From: Hofstenia miamia
Lineage: Eukaryota > Xenacoelomorpha > Acoela
Length of the DNA: 59,390 bases
Assembly: GCA_004352715.1 (NCBI GenBank)
Contig: SCFE01000019.1
Location: 2,191,931-2,251,320 of the forward strand
Direction: 5' to 3'
The notes under the pieces were generated by a model. That model did no database searches and had not been told where the DNA came from. It was given only the letters and a program-made list of their open reading frames with translations. Position 1 is the first letter of the stretch; each line of letters opens with the position of its first letter. A program made the position numbers and the translations under genes. This document shows, in pieces, positions 48,161 to 58,305 of the stretch.

Positions 48161-48906
48161 CGGCAAACGAATTTGTTAGAACACGTGATCCATTTGCAGA
48201 AGAAAAATGCATGAAATGCATCCCTAGAAATACAACATGCATGTCGTATACATCAAGTAAAATGTGGTATTTCGACAATTTTATGTAGACTATTCGCCAG
48301 TGGACTATAACGGAAGAATTCTGTTAAAAGGCTTAAGGCTTAAGAACTACTAAAATTTTACGTTCTTCCAACATCATCATCAGCTAGAGAACTGCGAATT
48401 CAAATTGATTATATCGGATATTGCAGTGCAAATAAGTAGAACAGAGCACGAAACTGATTCAGCAATTGCAAGACATTTAAAAAGTTATAGACTATATTAT
48501 CAAGTTAAAATTATTATGAATACAAAAACGACAAATCAAAGAATCATTGATAGCATTTTAATAGGAGCCTTACACACTAGAAAAATATTACTACCAATAA
48601 TTTAGACTTAGTCTCATTAATTAAAATCTAGAAAATATATTTTGTAAAATTTAACTGACGATCGCCTTAAACACGGAAATATATTTAAGGAAGTTTTTAT
48701 TAAAGATATTAAGAATATTTGTTCAAAATTTGTTTTAATATGTATTATCACATCCAAAGCTAGAAAAAAGGGGGTGGCAATCTTCACCCTCTAAGCCCGA
48801 AGAGCGCAAAAGCCCAGGTCAAATAGAGTTAAAATTTTCAGTTGTTTGACAGTTCTATATTTTTCATATAATTTAGCCGTAGAAATGTTAAATTCTATAA
48901 TTTTAG

Positions 48907-49049
48907 GTACTGTTGGGCTTTATATTGGAGCATCTGCTTTAACCTTTATCAATATTGCTGGCATTATGTATGATTATGTGTACCACACATGGAAGATCAA
49001 CCGTGAGGTCAATCCTGATTTTTCTTTCAGAAAAGTATTTGCAAAATGA
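48907..49049 (+). CDS. DEG/ENaC channel, last exon (TM2 and cytoplasmic tail), copy 1
   Basis: Acceptor ATTTTAG, then 47 codons to TGA (49047-49049). The first 25 residues form the second membrane span, with GLYIGASALTF containing the GAS selectivity filter of the DEG/ENaC family. FINIAGIMYDYVYH completes the span, followed by a short basic tail ending FRKVFAK. A poly(A) signal AATAAA lies at 49132-49137. An identical protein is encoded by the second copy at 51292-51434. Confidence 0.94.
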
Positions 49050-49131
49050 CTTGAAATTTATCTGCACCATGCTTTGCATGTTTTCATCATCACGCATTAT
49101 TTTTGTGGCACAATCTCTAGTTATTCTTGCA

Positions 49132-49137
49132 AATAAA
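49132..49137 (+). promoter_or_regulatory. Probable polyadenylation signal AATAAA
   Basis: 83 nt after the stop codon of the channel gene. In copy 2 the same position reads AATAAT. Confidence 0.5.
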
Positions 49138-49698
49138 ATTCAAATATTTACTCTTTTCAATATATAATAACTAAAAATATTAAGTACTACCATATTATAA
49201 GGATTTACATTTTAAATCTTTTTTTAAATTTAACATAAAACATGCAGATAAATACATTTCAGTAAATTATTAACAATAATTCCCTCTAAATTTATTAAGT
49301 TTTACAATTGTTAATGCTCTAAATTTTAAATAACGACAAATTTAATTTATAGATGGAGTCTTTGGTTATAATGATTTTATGAAAATCATTTTTATAAGGA
49401 TTACAGCTTAATTAGCAGCAAATATTGCTGCTCAAAAGTAATACAGAACAAAACTATAGACTAAAATATAATTAATTTTTAAAATGATTCTTAAATTACT
49501 TGATCTTGATGTCTGGCATAATATTTTGATATTAAAGTTTAGTCCGCATTTGTGTAGATGATTAAACATACTAGATGAGGTCTGATGTTCCTTAGTACCC
49601 CTACGTTATTGTCTACTGTAAAAATTAATATAATCTTCAATACAGGTGCACTTCTTTATGTATATTCTGTTAGATCTATTTGGTTCTCGGTTGTTAAT

Positions 49699-49927
49699 AG
49701 TAGTATATATTCGAGCGAACCCCTTCTCACTTTTTTCTGATTGGTTGAGAGGTGGCTCGTAGCACTTCTCACTTTTTTCTTATTGGTCGAGAGTGATGGC
49801 CTTTGACCTGAGACGTCGTGGATATTGGCGGGGGTGTTTTACTGACGTCATGCATGTACTTTTACTAGTTTTTGTGTTATTTATATGATTTAATTTCCCA
49901 CATTACCTTACATTATATGTATTACTT
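49699..49927 (+). mobile_element. Left terminal inverted repeat of a Maverick/Polinton-like element
   Basis: Starts AGTAGTATATATTCGAGCG immediately after GTTAAT and runs into the 1,000-N gap. It is the inverted counterpart of 58091-58305 over about 215 bp with few differences. It contains three ATTGG (inverted CCAAT) motifs (49740, 49782, 49824) and a perfect CRE TGACGTCA (49843-49850). A 6-bp duplication, long inverted repeats and an AG terminus fit Maverick/Polinton elements; IS3EU or Dada transposons also make 6-bp duplications and remain possible. Confidence 0.75.
49843..49850. promoter_or_regulatory. CRE/ATF site TGACGTCA in left TIR
   Basis: Perfect palindromic CRE, repeated in the right TIR at 58154-58161. 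Together with CCAAT boxes it suggests promoter activity in the element ends (inference). Confidence 0.5.
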
Positions 49928-50927
49928 NNNNNNNNNNNNNNNNNNNNNNNNNNNNNNNNNNNNNNNNNNNNNNNNNNNNNNNNNNNNNNNNNNNNNNNNN
50001 NNNNNNNNNNNNNNNNNNNNNNNNNNNNNNNNNNNNNNNNNNNNNNNNNNNNNNNNNNNNNNNNNNNNNNNNNNNNNNNNNNNNNNNNNNNNNNNNNNNN
50101 NNNNNNNNNNNNNNNNNNNNNNNNNNNNNNNNNNNNNNNNNNNNNNNNNNNNNNNNNNNNNNNNNNNNNNNNNNNNNNNNNNNNNNNNNNNNNNNNNNNN
50201 NNNNNNNNNNNNNNNNNNNNNNNNNNNNNNNNNNNNNNNNNNNNNNNNNNNNNNNNNNNNNNNNNNNNNNNNNNNNNNNNNNNNNNNNNNNNNNNNNNNN
50301 NNNNNNNNNNNNNNNNNNNNNNNNNNNNNNNNNNNNNNNNNNNNNNNNNNNNNNNNNNNNNNNNNNNNNNNNNNNNNNNNNNNNNNNNNNNNNNNNNNNN
50401 NNNNNNNNNNNNNNNNNNNNNNNNNNNNNNNNNNNNNNNNNNNNNNNNNNNNNNNNNNNNNNNNNNNNNNNNNNNNNNNNNNNNNNNNNNNNNNNNNNNN
50501 NNNNNNNNNNNNNNNNNNNNNNNNNNNNNNNNNNNNNNNNNNNNNNNNNNNNNNNNNNNNNNNNNNNNNNNNNNNNNNNNNNNNNNNNNNNNNNNNNNNN
50601 NNNNNNNNNNNNNNNNNNNNNNNNNNNNNNNNNNNNNNNNNNNNNNNNNNNNNNNNNNNNNNNNNNNNNNNNNNNNNNNNNNNNNNNNNNNNNNNNNNNN
50701 NNNNNNNNNNNNNNNNNNNNNNNNNNNNNNNNNNNNNNNNNNNNNNNNNNNNNNNNNNNNNNNNNNNNNNNNNNNNNNNNNNNNNNNNNNNNNNNNNNNN
50801 NNNNNNNNNNNNNNNNNNNNNNNNNNNNNNNNNNNNNNNNNNNNNNNNNNNNNNNNNNNNNNNNNNNNNNNNNNNNNNNNNNNNNNNNNNNNNNNNNNNN
50901 NNNNNNNNNNNNNNNNNNNNNNNNNNN
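49928..50927. other. Assembly gap (1,000 N)
   Basis: Exactly 1,000 N, probably a placeholder of unknown true size. The left element arm enters it, and an empty-site copy of the flank comes out of it. Confidence 0.99.
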
Positions 50928-51291
50928 ATCATTGATAGCATTTTAATAGGAGTATATTATCAAGTTAAAATATTACTACCAATAATTTAGACTTAGTCTC
51001 ATTAATTAAAATCTAGAAAATATATTTTGTAAAATTTTACTGACGATCGCCTTAAACACGGAAATATATTTAAGGAAGTTTTTATTAAAGATATTAAGAA
51101 TATTTGTTCAAAATTTGTTTTAATATGTATTATCACATCCAAAGCTAGAAAAAAGGGGGTGGCAATCCTCACCCTCTAAGCCCGAAGAGCGCAAAAGCCC
51201 AGGTCGAATAGAGTTAAAATTTTCAGTTGTTTGACAGTTATATATTTTTCATATAATTTAGCCGTAGAAATGTTAAATTTTATAATTTTAG

Positions 51292-51434
51292 GTACTGTTG
51301 GGCTTTATATTGGAGCATCTGCTTTAACCTTTATCAACATTGCTGGCATTATGTATGATTATGTGTACCACACATGGAAGATCAACCGTGAGGTCAACCC
51401 TGATTTTTCTTTCAGAAAAGTATTTGCAAAGTGA
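51292..51434 (+). CDS. DEG/ENaC channel, last exon, copy 2 (probable second allele)
   Basis: Same acceptor, length (143 nt), reading phase and predicted protein as 48907-49049, including GLYIGASALTF and the tail FRKVFAK. The differences are synonymous (for example ATCAAC for ATCAAT, AAG for AAA before the stop). No copies of the other four exons occur in the window, so this is not a second complete gene. An uncollapsed allele explains it best; a true last-exon duplication usable by alternative splicing is the alternative. Confidence 0.85.
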
Positions 51435-51705
51435 CTTGAAATTTATCTGCACCATGCTTTGCATGTTTTCATCATCACGCATTATTTTTGTGGCACAATC
51501 TCTAGTTACTGTTGCAAATAATATTCAAATATTTACTCTTTTCAATATATAATAACTAAAAATATTAAGTACTACCATATTCTAAGAATTTACATTTTAA
51601 AACTTTGATTAAATTTATCATAAAACATGCAGATAAATACATTTTAGTAAATTATTCACAATAATTCCCTCAAAATTGAATACGTTTTGCAACAATTGTT
51701 AATTT

Positions 51706-51804
51706 TCTAATTAAAGTTTCACAGCGGACGAGGTATTAAAAGGAACATTACGGAAAAGGGCAAATAGCGAGGAATTAGCTTTGCTGATACTCAAAGACAC
51801 ATGT
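51706..51804 (+). other. Copy-2-specific block with coding-like composition
   Basis: About 90 bp (TTTCACAGCGGACGAGG onward) replaces the unrelated AT-rich block of copy 1. One frame is open for about 40 codons (FTADEVLKGTLRKRANSEEL then ALLILKDTC) and the base composition is less AT-rich than the flanks. I do not recognise it. Confidence 0.35.
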
Positions 51805-52055
51805 ACAGAACAATTTAACTATAGACTAATATATAACTAATTTTTAAAATGATTCTTAAATCTTGATGTCTGGCATAATATTTTGATTTTAAAGTTTAGT
51901 CGGCATTTGTGTGGATAATTAAACATACTAAATGAGGTCTGATGTTCCTTAGTACCCCTACGTTATTGTCTTCTGGGAAATTTAATATACTCTTCACTAC
52001 AGGTGCACTTCTTTATGTAAATTCTGTTAGATCTATTGGGTTCTCGGTTGTTAAT

Positions 52056-53030
52056 TATAATTTTAACTTCGAATATTTGAATATTGCAGCACATATAAAC
52101 AAGTGAATCAAGAAATATGCAAACGAAGAATCGATTTAATGTAAAATCAATATCAAAATTATTCCTACATATCGATACTAAAAAATCGAACACATTATTA
52201 ATAACTACAAAATATCAAAAAATCATCAAACAAATTGTGAACGTTGCTTTAAAATCGAATATAGAGGATTCCACAGGGAGAAAATGATTAATGAAATAAG
52301 AAACATATTGACAAAATTCAAGAAAAGGATAGATTTAATTATATCAATGAGAAACTAGGAGCTAGATTAAACTTAAAATGATCAACCGATAAAATTTAAA
52401 ATCTAATACAATTTACTAAATATATAGTGCAACATATCCTTAGTGAGTAAATAAAGAGCATGAGGCAACAGCATTTCTAATGACCTACACAAATGCGGAC
52501 CAAGTTTTGAAACATAAAATTATATCAAGACATCAAGATCAAGTAATTTAAAATCATTGAGAACATCTTTATAAAATCATAACACATCTGTATGCATATA
52601 TTAAATCTAATAATAACCAACCGGTTGACATAACAGGAATTATGATAAAACAACGTACAAAGAGTCATAGTCAAATTTTGATTGATATTAAATTCAATCA
52701 AAATCTAGTGTTGAGTACAATTAAATATTGTATAGAAAATCCATGCCATGAGTAGCTTAGGAAGTGTTGTGGGCTCAAAAAATCCTTTAAATTTAGACAA
52801 AAAAATTGAAACCAAATGTCTGCAACATTTCATTTTGTTTTGATTTGATAAATTTAATTATGAATAATTGGTATTACTCAATTAGATTATTTCCCTGCAA
52901 AATGTATACAGCAACACATTTATCAATTACCTTATATACATGTATGTATTTTGATAATGAAAAGATGCTTTCATTTGGACAAATTTCTTACTATCTTAAT
53001 TTAATTGTACACTGAATACCCAGATTCTAC
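52056..53030. other. 3' flank of the channel gene on the empty copy
   Basis: AT-rich non-coding. 52056-52754 matches 58312-58979 on the occupied copy; the TA at 52753-52754 is the unoccupied Tc1 target. Nothing recognisable after it until the reverse-transcriptase remnant. Confidence 0.7.
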
Positions 53031-53099
53031 ATAATATACAAGAACAAACAAGGAAATTGCTTTTGGAAACAATGACGAAATGTCTGGAGCCACTTAATC

Positions 53100-54087
53100 A
53101 GAATGACGAGAACGCTTTATTGAAAGCAATGGTTCTCCCACATCTGATCCTGGCACGTACCACCAAAAATTAAGACGAGTCCATAAATTCCACACTACAG
53201 CGCAGGTTAGATCTTTGCGAAGCAAGCGATTTTAATGCTCTCTTCGAGGAAGCCAAAGCTTTGCAGAACAGGCTACGAAAGTATCATTCAGAACGCGTAA
53301 AGAGATCAGCGAATTTAACAAAAACATGACTGAGGACAAAATAAGCAGCTCAATAAGGATACTTGGAAAAGGATTCAAAGATGGAGTGCTAAACCTAAAA
53401 GATAAAATTGGTAACAAAACTGTTCTTTAAATTCTGAAGGAAAAGCACCCAACCAATAAACCAGTGGACAAAAATACATTGTAAATTAAGAGCCCAGACA
53501 CGTGTACATATCTATTTTTGATGAAATAAATACCGAAACAATCCGAAAATCGGTTCTAAGAACGCTTGAAAATCATGGAACCTCAGGACTGGATGTAAAT
53601 TCTTGGAGGTGGATATTAACTTCTCACGAACAAACATCAATCGACCTCTGCACAGGAATATCGAAAATAGCGAGAAAGATCGCGACCCAACCTTTGGACA
53701 GTGGGAACATGCATATATATAACGCTTGTCGGCTGATCCCCATAGATAAATGCCCTGGCGTCCAACCCATTGGTGTAGGCGAAGTTCTGAAGAGGATCAT
53801 TGGAAGATATAGTTTTAAGTATGTTTCTCTGATCTTAGGGAATTGGGTGGAACAACCCAACTATGAATGGGTCAGAAATCTGGAATCGAGTACGCTACTC
53901 ACTCCCTAAGAGCTAAATTCAACAACATGGAGAGCCATGGGATACTTCTGATTGATGCCGCCAATGCCCTTAACTTGTTGAAACGTGAATTAGCTCTCGA
54001 AAACATTAAGAGGCTATGTCCGTCTGTCAGCCAAGCACTATACAACTCATACACCAATCCATCACCACTATATGTGAATAACTCAAC
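53100..54087 (+). pseudogene. Reverse-transcriptase ORF remnant of an invertebrate retroelement
   Basis: Composition is clearly less AT-rich than the surroundings. Frames read KGFKDGVLNLKDKIGNKTVL, KEKHPTNKPV, then TIRKSVLRTLENHGTSGLDV with SWRWILTSHE, then CRLIPIDKCPGVQPIGVGEV (RPIGV block) and RIIGRYSFKYV. After a frameshift near 53867 come GQKSGIEYATHSLRAKF and GILLIDAANALNLL, the catalytic motif A (VDAxNAFN). ENIKRLCPSVSQALYNSY and SPLYV follow and it enters the N gap. I recall this ORF type as abundant in cnidarian and other marine invertebrate genomes, but I cannot name its class with certainty. At least one stop and one frameshift occur. Confidence 0.65.
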
Positions 54088-55022
54088 NNNNNNNNNNNNN
54101 NNNNNNNNNNNNNNNNNNNNNNNNNNNNNNNNNNNNNNNNNNNNNNNNNNNNNNNNNNNNNNNNNNNNNNNNNNNNNNNNNNNNNNNNNNNNNNNNNNNN
54201 NNNNNNNNNNNNNNNNNNNNNNNNNNNNNNNNNNNNNNNNNNNNNNNNNNNNNNNNNNNNNNNNNNNNNNNNNNNNNNNNNNNNNNNNNNNNNNNNNNNN
54301 NNNNNNNNNNNNNNNNNNNNNNNNNNNNNNNNNNNNNNNNNNNNNNNNNNNNNNNNNNNNNNNNNNNNNNNNNNNNNNNNNNNNNNNNNNNNNNNNNNNN
54401 NNNNNNNNNNNNNNNNNNNNNNNNNNNNNNNNNNNNNNNNNNNNNNNNNNNNNNNNNNNNNNNNNNNNNNNNNNNNNNNNNNNNNNNNNNNNNNNNNNNN
54501 NNNNNNNNNNNNNNNNNNNNNNNNNNNNNNNNNNNNNNNNNNNNNNNNNNNNNNNNNNNNNNNNNNNNNNNNNNNNNNNNNNNNNNNNNNNNNNNNNNNN
54601 NNNNNNNNNNNNNNNNNNNNNNNNNNNNNNNNNNNNNNNNNNNNNNNNNNNNNNNNNNNNNNNNNNNNNNNNNNNNNNNNNNNNNNNNNNNNNNNNNNNN
54701 NNNNNNNNNNNNNNNNNNNNNNNNNNNNNNNNNNNNNNNNNNNNNNNNNNNNNNNNNNNNNNNNNNNNNNNNNNNNNNNNNNNNNNNNNNNNNNNNNNNN
54801 NNNNNNNNNNNNNNNNNNNNNNNNNNNNNNNNNNNNNNNNNNNNNNNNNNNNNNNNNNNNNNNNNNNNNNNNNNNNNNNNNNNNNNNNNNNNNNNNNNNN
54901 NNNNNNNNNNNNNNNNNNNNNNNNNNNNNNNNNNNNNNNNNNNNNNNNNNNNNNNNNNNNNNNNNNNNNNNNNNNNNNNNNNNNNNNNNNNNNNNNNNNN
55001 NNNNNNNNNNNNNNNNNNNNNN
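54088..55022. other. Assembly gap (935 N)
   Basis: Interrupts the reverse-transcriptase remnant. The size is not a round number, so it may be an estimate. Confidence 0.99.
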
Positions 55023-56789
55023 TTTGATAGATTTATGTCTTCTCAGAACTCCACGTACAACTTTGTGTAGAGTATTAATTTGATTTTGTGATACAATTAG
55101 TTCTTTATTTAGTCCTTAGTGGTATACTTGCAGGGGTTAAGGTCGGAACTCGAAACGTGGATTCACCCACTCATCAGTCTGTCGATTGTTTCAGTCACCC
55201 CCGACCACAGACTATTAAATGGTGTAACTACTGTGTTTATAATTGTTCTAGGTAGTATATTGTCAATATAGTTATTTAATTATAACCTATTATCGAAAGC
55301 GGAGCAGACTTTTGTAACACACTGTATGTCTATAAACTGTTGTCTTAAGCATATATATATGCACGTTACATGCATGTCGGTTCATTAATAAATGATATTG
55401 AGTCAATATTTAAATAATTTTGAAAGTTGAGTAATTGCTTGTAATACAAAATACTAAGAAAATAACTGGATTTAAACAAAATAATATCACTTGACCAATT
55501 TGATGTACCCAGTAAAAAACAGCTTTAAAAAAGACCTTTTTAATTTATTGTTGGCTTTTTGCCTAAAATTCACTTGTAATATATGCCATAAATTAAATGC
55601 AATAAGAAGTTTGATATCCATATTATTTGATTTGATTGGATTCCGATGGTTGCTTCCCATTGAATTCAGGGCAGTTTTTTGAAGTCTAATTTAAGTTGGT
55701 TTATAGGTTAGTGTTCTAAAGACGTTGTTTCTCTAACATTCTTGAAATTTTCCTGGTAAAACACCTGAAATTTTATGTAAAAAGACTCTCCTAGATTTTA
55801 ATTAAAACACCTAAAATGGGACACCATATTTAGAGAAATTACTCGTCCAGGTTTGATGAAAATGTATTAAAAAAACTATGAGCGCTTTGGTCTTTATGAT
55901 TGAGACATGTATTGTCATCAAAGAAGGAAAACGTTAACTTGAGCAAAATTCATTTAATATATTTGATACGTTCCCCCTAATTTTTTTTACCAAAATTATT
56001 AAAAATGTGAAATATAGCATCATTAAAGATTGCGCAAACATTGTTGATACATTTGCATGTTCAAAAGCTTTTTTCACAGTTTCTATTCAAATAACAAATA
56101 TCTATGGTAAAACATTTGCCATGAGTACTAAAATTGCTTCATAATTTGGAGACCAATTTTTCGACTTCAATAACCAAAATGTTTAATGCTTACATTTTTA
56201 GTAATCGCTAGTATCTTAATAGCCTAATTGCATTTCTTCTTTAACAACTTAAAGTACAACATAAGATGACTTTGAAAATGCATTAATAAAATTCTAGAAA
56301 AACCAATTACTACATTACTGCGACTAATACAAGCAATATTTTTTAATAATTTCATCAATTTCCTTGTGATAAGCAATAAATTACCAAATATGTTTCCAAA
56401 CATTAAATTCAACATTGGAAAGATATCAATATTTTGATTGTCAGAAAATGTCATGAGGCATTCATCTAGTAACACTATCACCCGCAAATGAATCATGCTA
56501 CCAAAGGATATAAAAAATAATTTTATAATCGTAATTACTACTTTTAGCGTAACTAATGAATTTGAAAAAATGCTAACAACCTCATATCTATCCTATACTA
56601 CAATAAGATTGTTGCCACATCCCATCCCATTATCAGTTTTTAGTCTAGTTAATTCTAAATGTAATATACTAAAACATCAACACCCAGGCCGCGGATGTGC
56701 CTAATAACGTGGTATAATTTAGATACGACTGCTGGCAGATTCCCTCAGGCGGGGTAATGAGTACTTTCACTCTCTCTTTTCTATCGTAC
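55023..56789. other. Contig between gaps, no gene recognised
   Basis: AT-rich with short random frames on both strands. A more GC-rich piece at 55130-55215 (around CGGAACTCGAAACGTGG) may be a transposon end. Nothing here resembles Polinton capsid, protease, polymerase or integrase genes, so whether it belongs to the large element is unknown. Confidence 0.4.
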
Positions 56790-57789
56790 NNNNNNNNNNN
56801 NNNNNNNNNNNNNNNNNNNNNNNNNNNNNNNNNNNNNNNNNNNNNNNNNNNNNNNNNNNNNNNNNNNNNNNNNNNNNNNNNNNNNNNNNNNNNNNNNNNN
56901 NNNNNNNNNNNNNNNNNNNNNNNNNNNNNNNNNNNNNNNNNNNNNNNNNNNNNNNNNNNNNNNNNNNNNNNNNNNNNNNNNNNNNNNNNNNNNNNNNNNN
57001 NNNNNNNNNNNNNNNNNNNNNNNNNNNNNNNNNNNNNNNNNNNNNNNNNNNNNNNNNNNNNNNNNNNNNNNNNNNNNNNNNNNNNNNNNNNNNNNNNNNN
57101 NNNNNNNNNNNNNNNNNNNNNNNNNNNNNNNNNNNNNNNNNNNNNNNNNNNNNNNNNNNNNNNNNNNNNNNNNNNNNNNNNNNNNNNNNNNNNNNNNNNN
57201 NNNNNNNNNNNNNNNNNNNNNNNNNNNNNNNNNNNNNNNNNNNNNNNNNNNNNNNNNNNNNNNNNNNNNNNNNNNNNNNNNNNNNNNNNNNNNNNNNNNN
57301 NNNNNNNNNNNNNNNNNNNNNNNNNNNNNNNNNNNNNNNNNNNNNNNNNNNNNNNNNNNNNNNNNNNNNNNNNNNNNNNNNNNNNNNNNNNNNNNNNNNN
57401 NNNNNNNNNNNNNNNNNNNNNNNNNNNNNNNNNNNNNNNNNNNNNNNNNNNNNNNNNNNNNNNNNNNNNNNNNNNNNNNNNNNNNNNNNNNNNNNNNNNN
57501 NNNNNNNNNNNNNNNNNNNNNNNNNNNNNNNNNNNNNNNNNNNNNNNNNNNNNNNNNNNNNNNNNNNNNNNNNNNNNNNNNNNNNNNNNNNNNNNNNNNN
57601 NNNNNNNNNNNNNNNNNNNNNNNNNNNNNNNNNNNNNNNNNNNNNNNNNNNNNNNNNNNNNNNNNNNNNNNNNNNNNNNNNNNNNNNNNNNNNNNNNNNN
57701 NNNNNNNNNNNNNNNNNNNNNNNNNNNNNNNNNNNNNNNNNNNNNNNNNNNNNNNNNNNNNNNNNNNNNNNNNNNNNNNNNNNNNNNNN
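56790..57789. other. Assembly gap (1,000 N)
   Basis: Exactly 1,000 N, directly before the right arm of the inverted-repeat element. Confidence 0.99.
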
Positions 57790-57871
57790 CGATTCCACTT
57801 TTTAAACAAGTATGTAAATTATTTTTACTTGGAAATATTTTTCGATTCCACTTTTAAAACAAATATATAAA

Positions 57872-58110
57872 GTGGGAATTAATACATGTAAAGTAATTTA
57901 ATGTGGGAAAGTAATACATGTAATTAAGGTAATGTGGGAAAGTAAAACTAAAAAAATGTAAGTTAATGTGGGAAAGTAAAACTTAAAAAAATGTAAGGTA
58001 ATGTGGGAAAGTAAAAACTGTAAAGTTAGTTAATGTGGGAAAAGTAAAAAATGTAAAGTTAGTTAATGTGGGAAAGTAAAAACTAAAAAAATGTAAGGTA
58101 ATGTGGGAAA
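57872..58110. repeat. Subterminal minisatellite of the right TIR
   Basis: About seven or eight degenerate units of roughly 35 bp centred on AATGTGGGAAAGTAAAA and ATGTAAGGT. The sequence at the left gap edge (49905-49927) is the inverted start of a similar array. Preceded by a direct repeat CGATTCCACTTTT at 57790 and 57842. Confidence 0.85.
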
Positions 58111-58305
58111 TTAGATCATATAAATAACACAAAAACTAGTAAAAGTACATGCATGACGTCAGTAAAACACCCCCGCCAATAACCACGACGTCTCAGGTCA
58201 AAGGCCATCACTCTCGACCAATAAGAAAAAAGTGAGAAGGGCTACGAGCCACCTCCGGACCAATCAGAAAAAAGTGAGAAGGGGTACGCTCGAATATATA
58301 CTACT
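58091..58305 (-). mobile_element. Right terminal inverted repeat of the Maverick/Polinton-like element
   Basis: Inverted copy of 49699-49913, ending CGAATATATACTACT at 58305 and followed by the second GTTAAT (58306-58311). It contains CCAAT at 58176, 58218 and 58260 and a CRE at 58154-58161. Within it, a segment of about 50 bp with AAAAAAGTGAGAAGGG next to CCAAT occurs twice. The adjacent minisatellite is probably part of the same terminal repeat. Confidence 0.78.

Larger units (their letters stand above)
45946..48906 (+). other. Intron of the DEG/ENaC gene (3.0 kb)
   Basis: Contains an inverted repeat around a TA tract (46519-46617), a second TA tract (46619-46642), a mariner C-terminal fragment (46690-46985), and GC-rich hAT-end-like blocks (47835-47925, 48118-48160). 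It ends in ATTTTAG before 48907. Confidence 0.8.
25448..49049 (+). other. Gene model: DEG/ENaC-family sodium channel (3' five exons)
   Basis: Five exons joined at GT-AG boundaries give 255+182+205+295+143 = 1,080 nt with phases 0, 2, 0 and 1 agreeing at each junction and one stop at the end. The product is a trimeric plasma-membrane cation channel of the degenerin/ENaC/ASIC/FaNaC superfamily: two membrane spans with a large cysteine-rich extracellular domain. The 359 residues seen correspond to about the last two thirds of a usual 500-650-residue subunit. Introns of 6.0, 7.0, 6.6 and 3.0 kb are filled with transposon debris. Subfamily and gating stimulus cannot be assigned from these exons. 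Confidence 0.92.
48543..49698 (+). repeat. Direct repeat copy 1 (last channel exon and 3' flank, insertion-bearing)
   Basis: Matches 50928-52055 at high identity apart from one replaced block (about 49318-49440 here). It stops exactly at GTTAAT (49693-49698), where the large inverted-repeat element begins. Confidence 0.93.
50928..52055 (+). repeat. Direct repeat copy 2 (last channel exon and 3' flank, empty site)
   Basis: Same order and orientation as 48543-49698. It continues without interruption through GTTAAT (52050-52055) into TATAATTTTAACTTCGAAT, sequence that in the other copy is found only after the right TIR at 58306. Probably the alternative haplotype. Confidence 0.92.

Noticed and set aside
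48405-48605. 66-codon frame near the repeat copy, considered as a Penelope GIY-YIG C terminus
   Set aside because: The similarity (SAIARHL, IIDSILIGAL) is too weak and the catalytic GIY-YIG part is absent.
49872-50990. Very long open frames through 1,000-N gaps
   Set aside because: N runs translate as X without stops; no real coding evidence. The same holds for 53867-55027 beyond 54087 and for 56757-57857.
55150-55180. Second hammerhead-like arrangement (CTGATGAG and CGAAAC)
   Set aside because: The two core strings are on opposite strands, so they cannot form one ribozyme.
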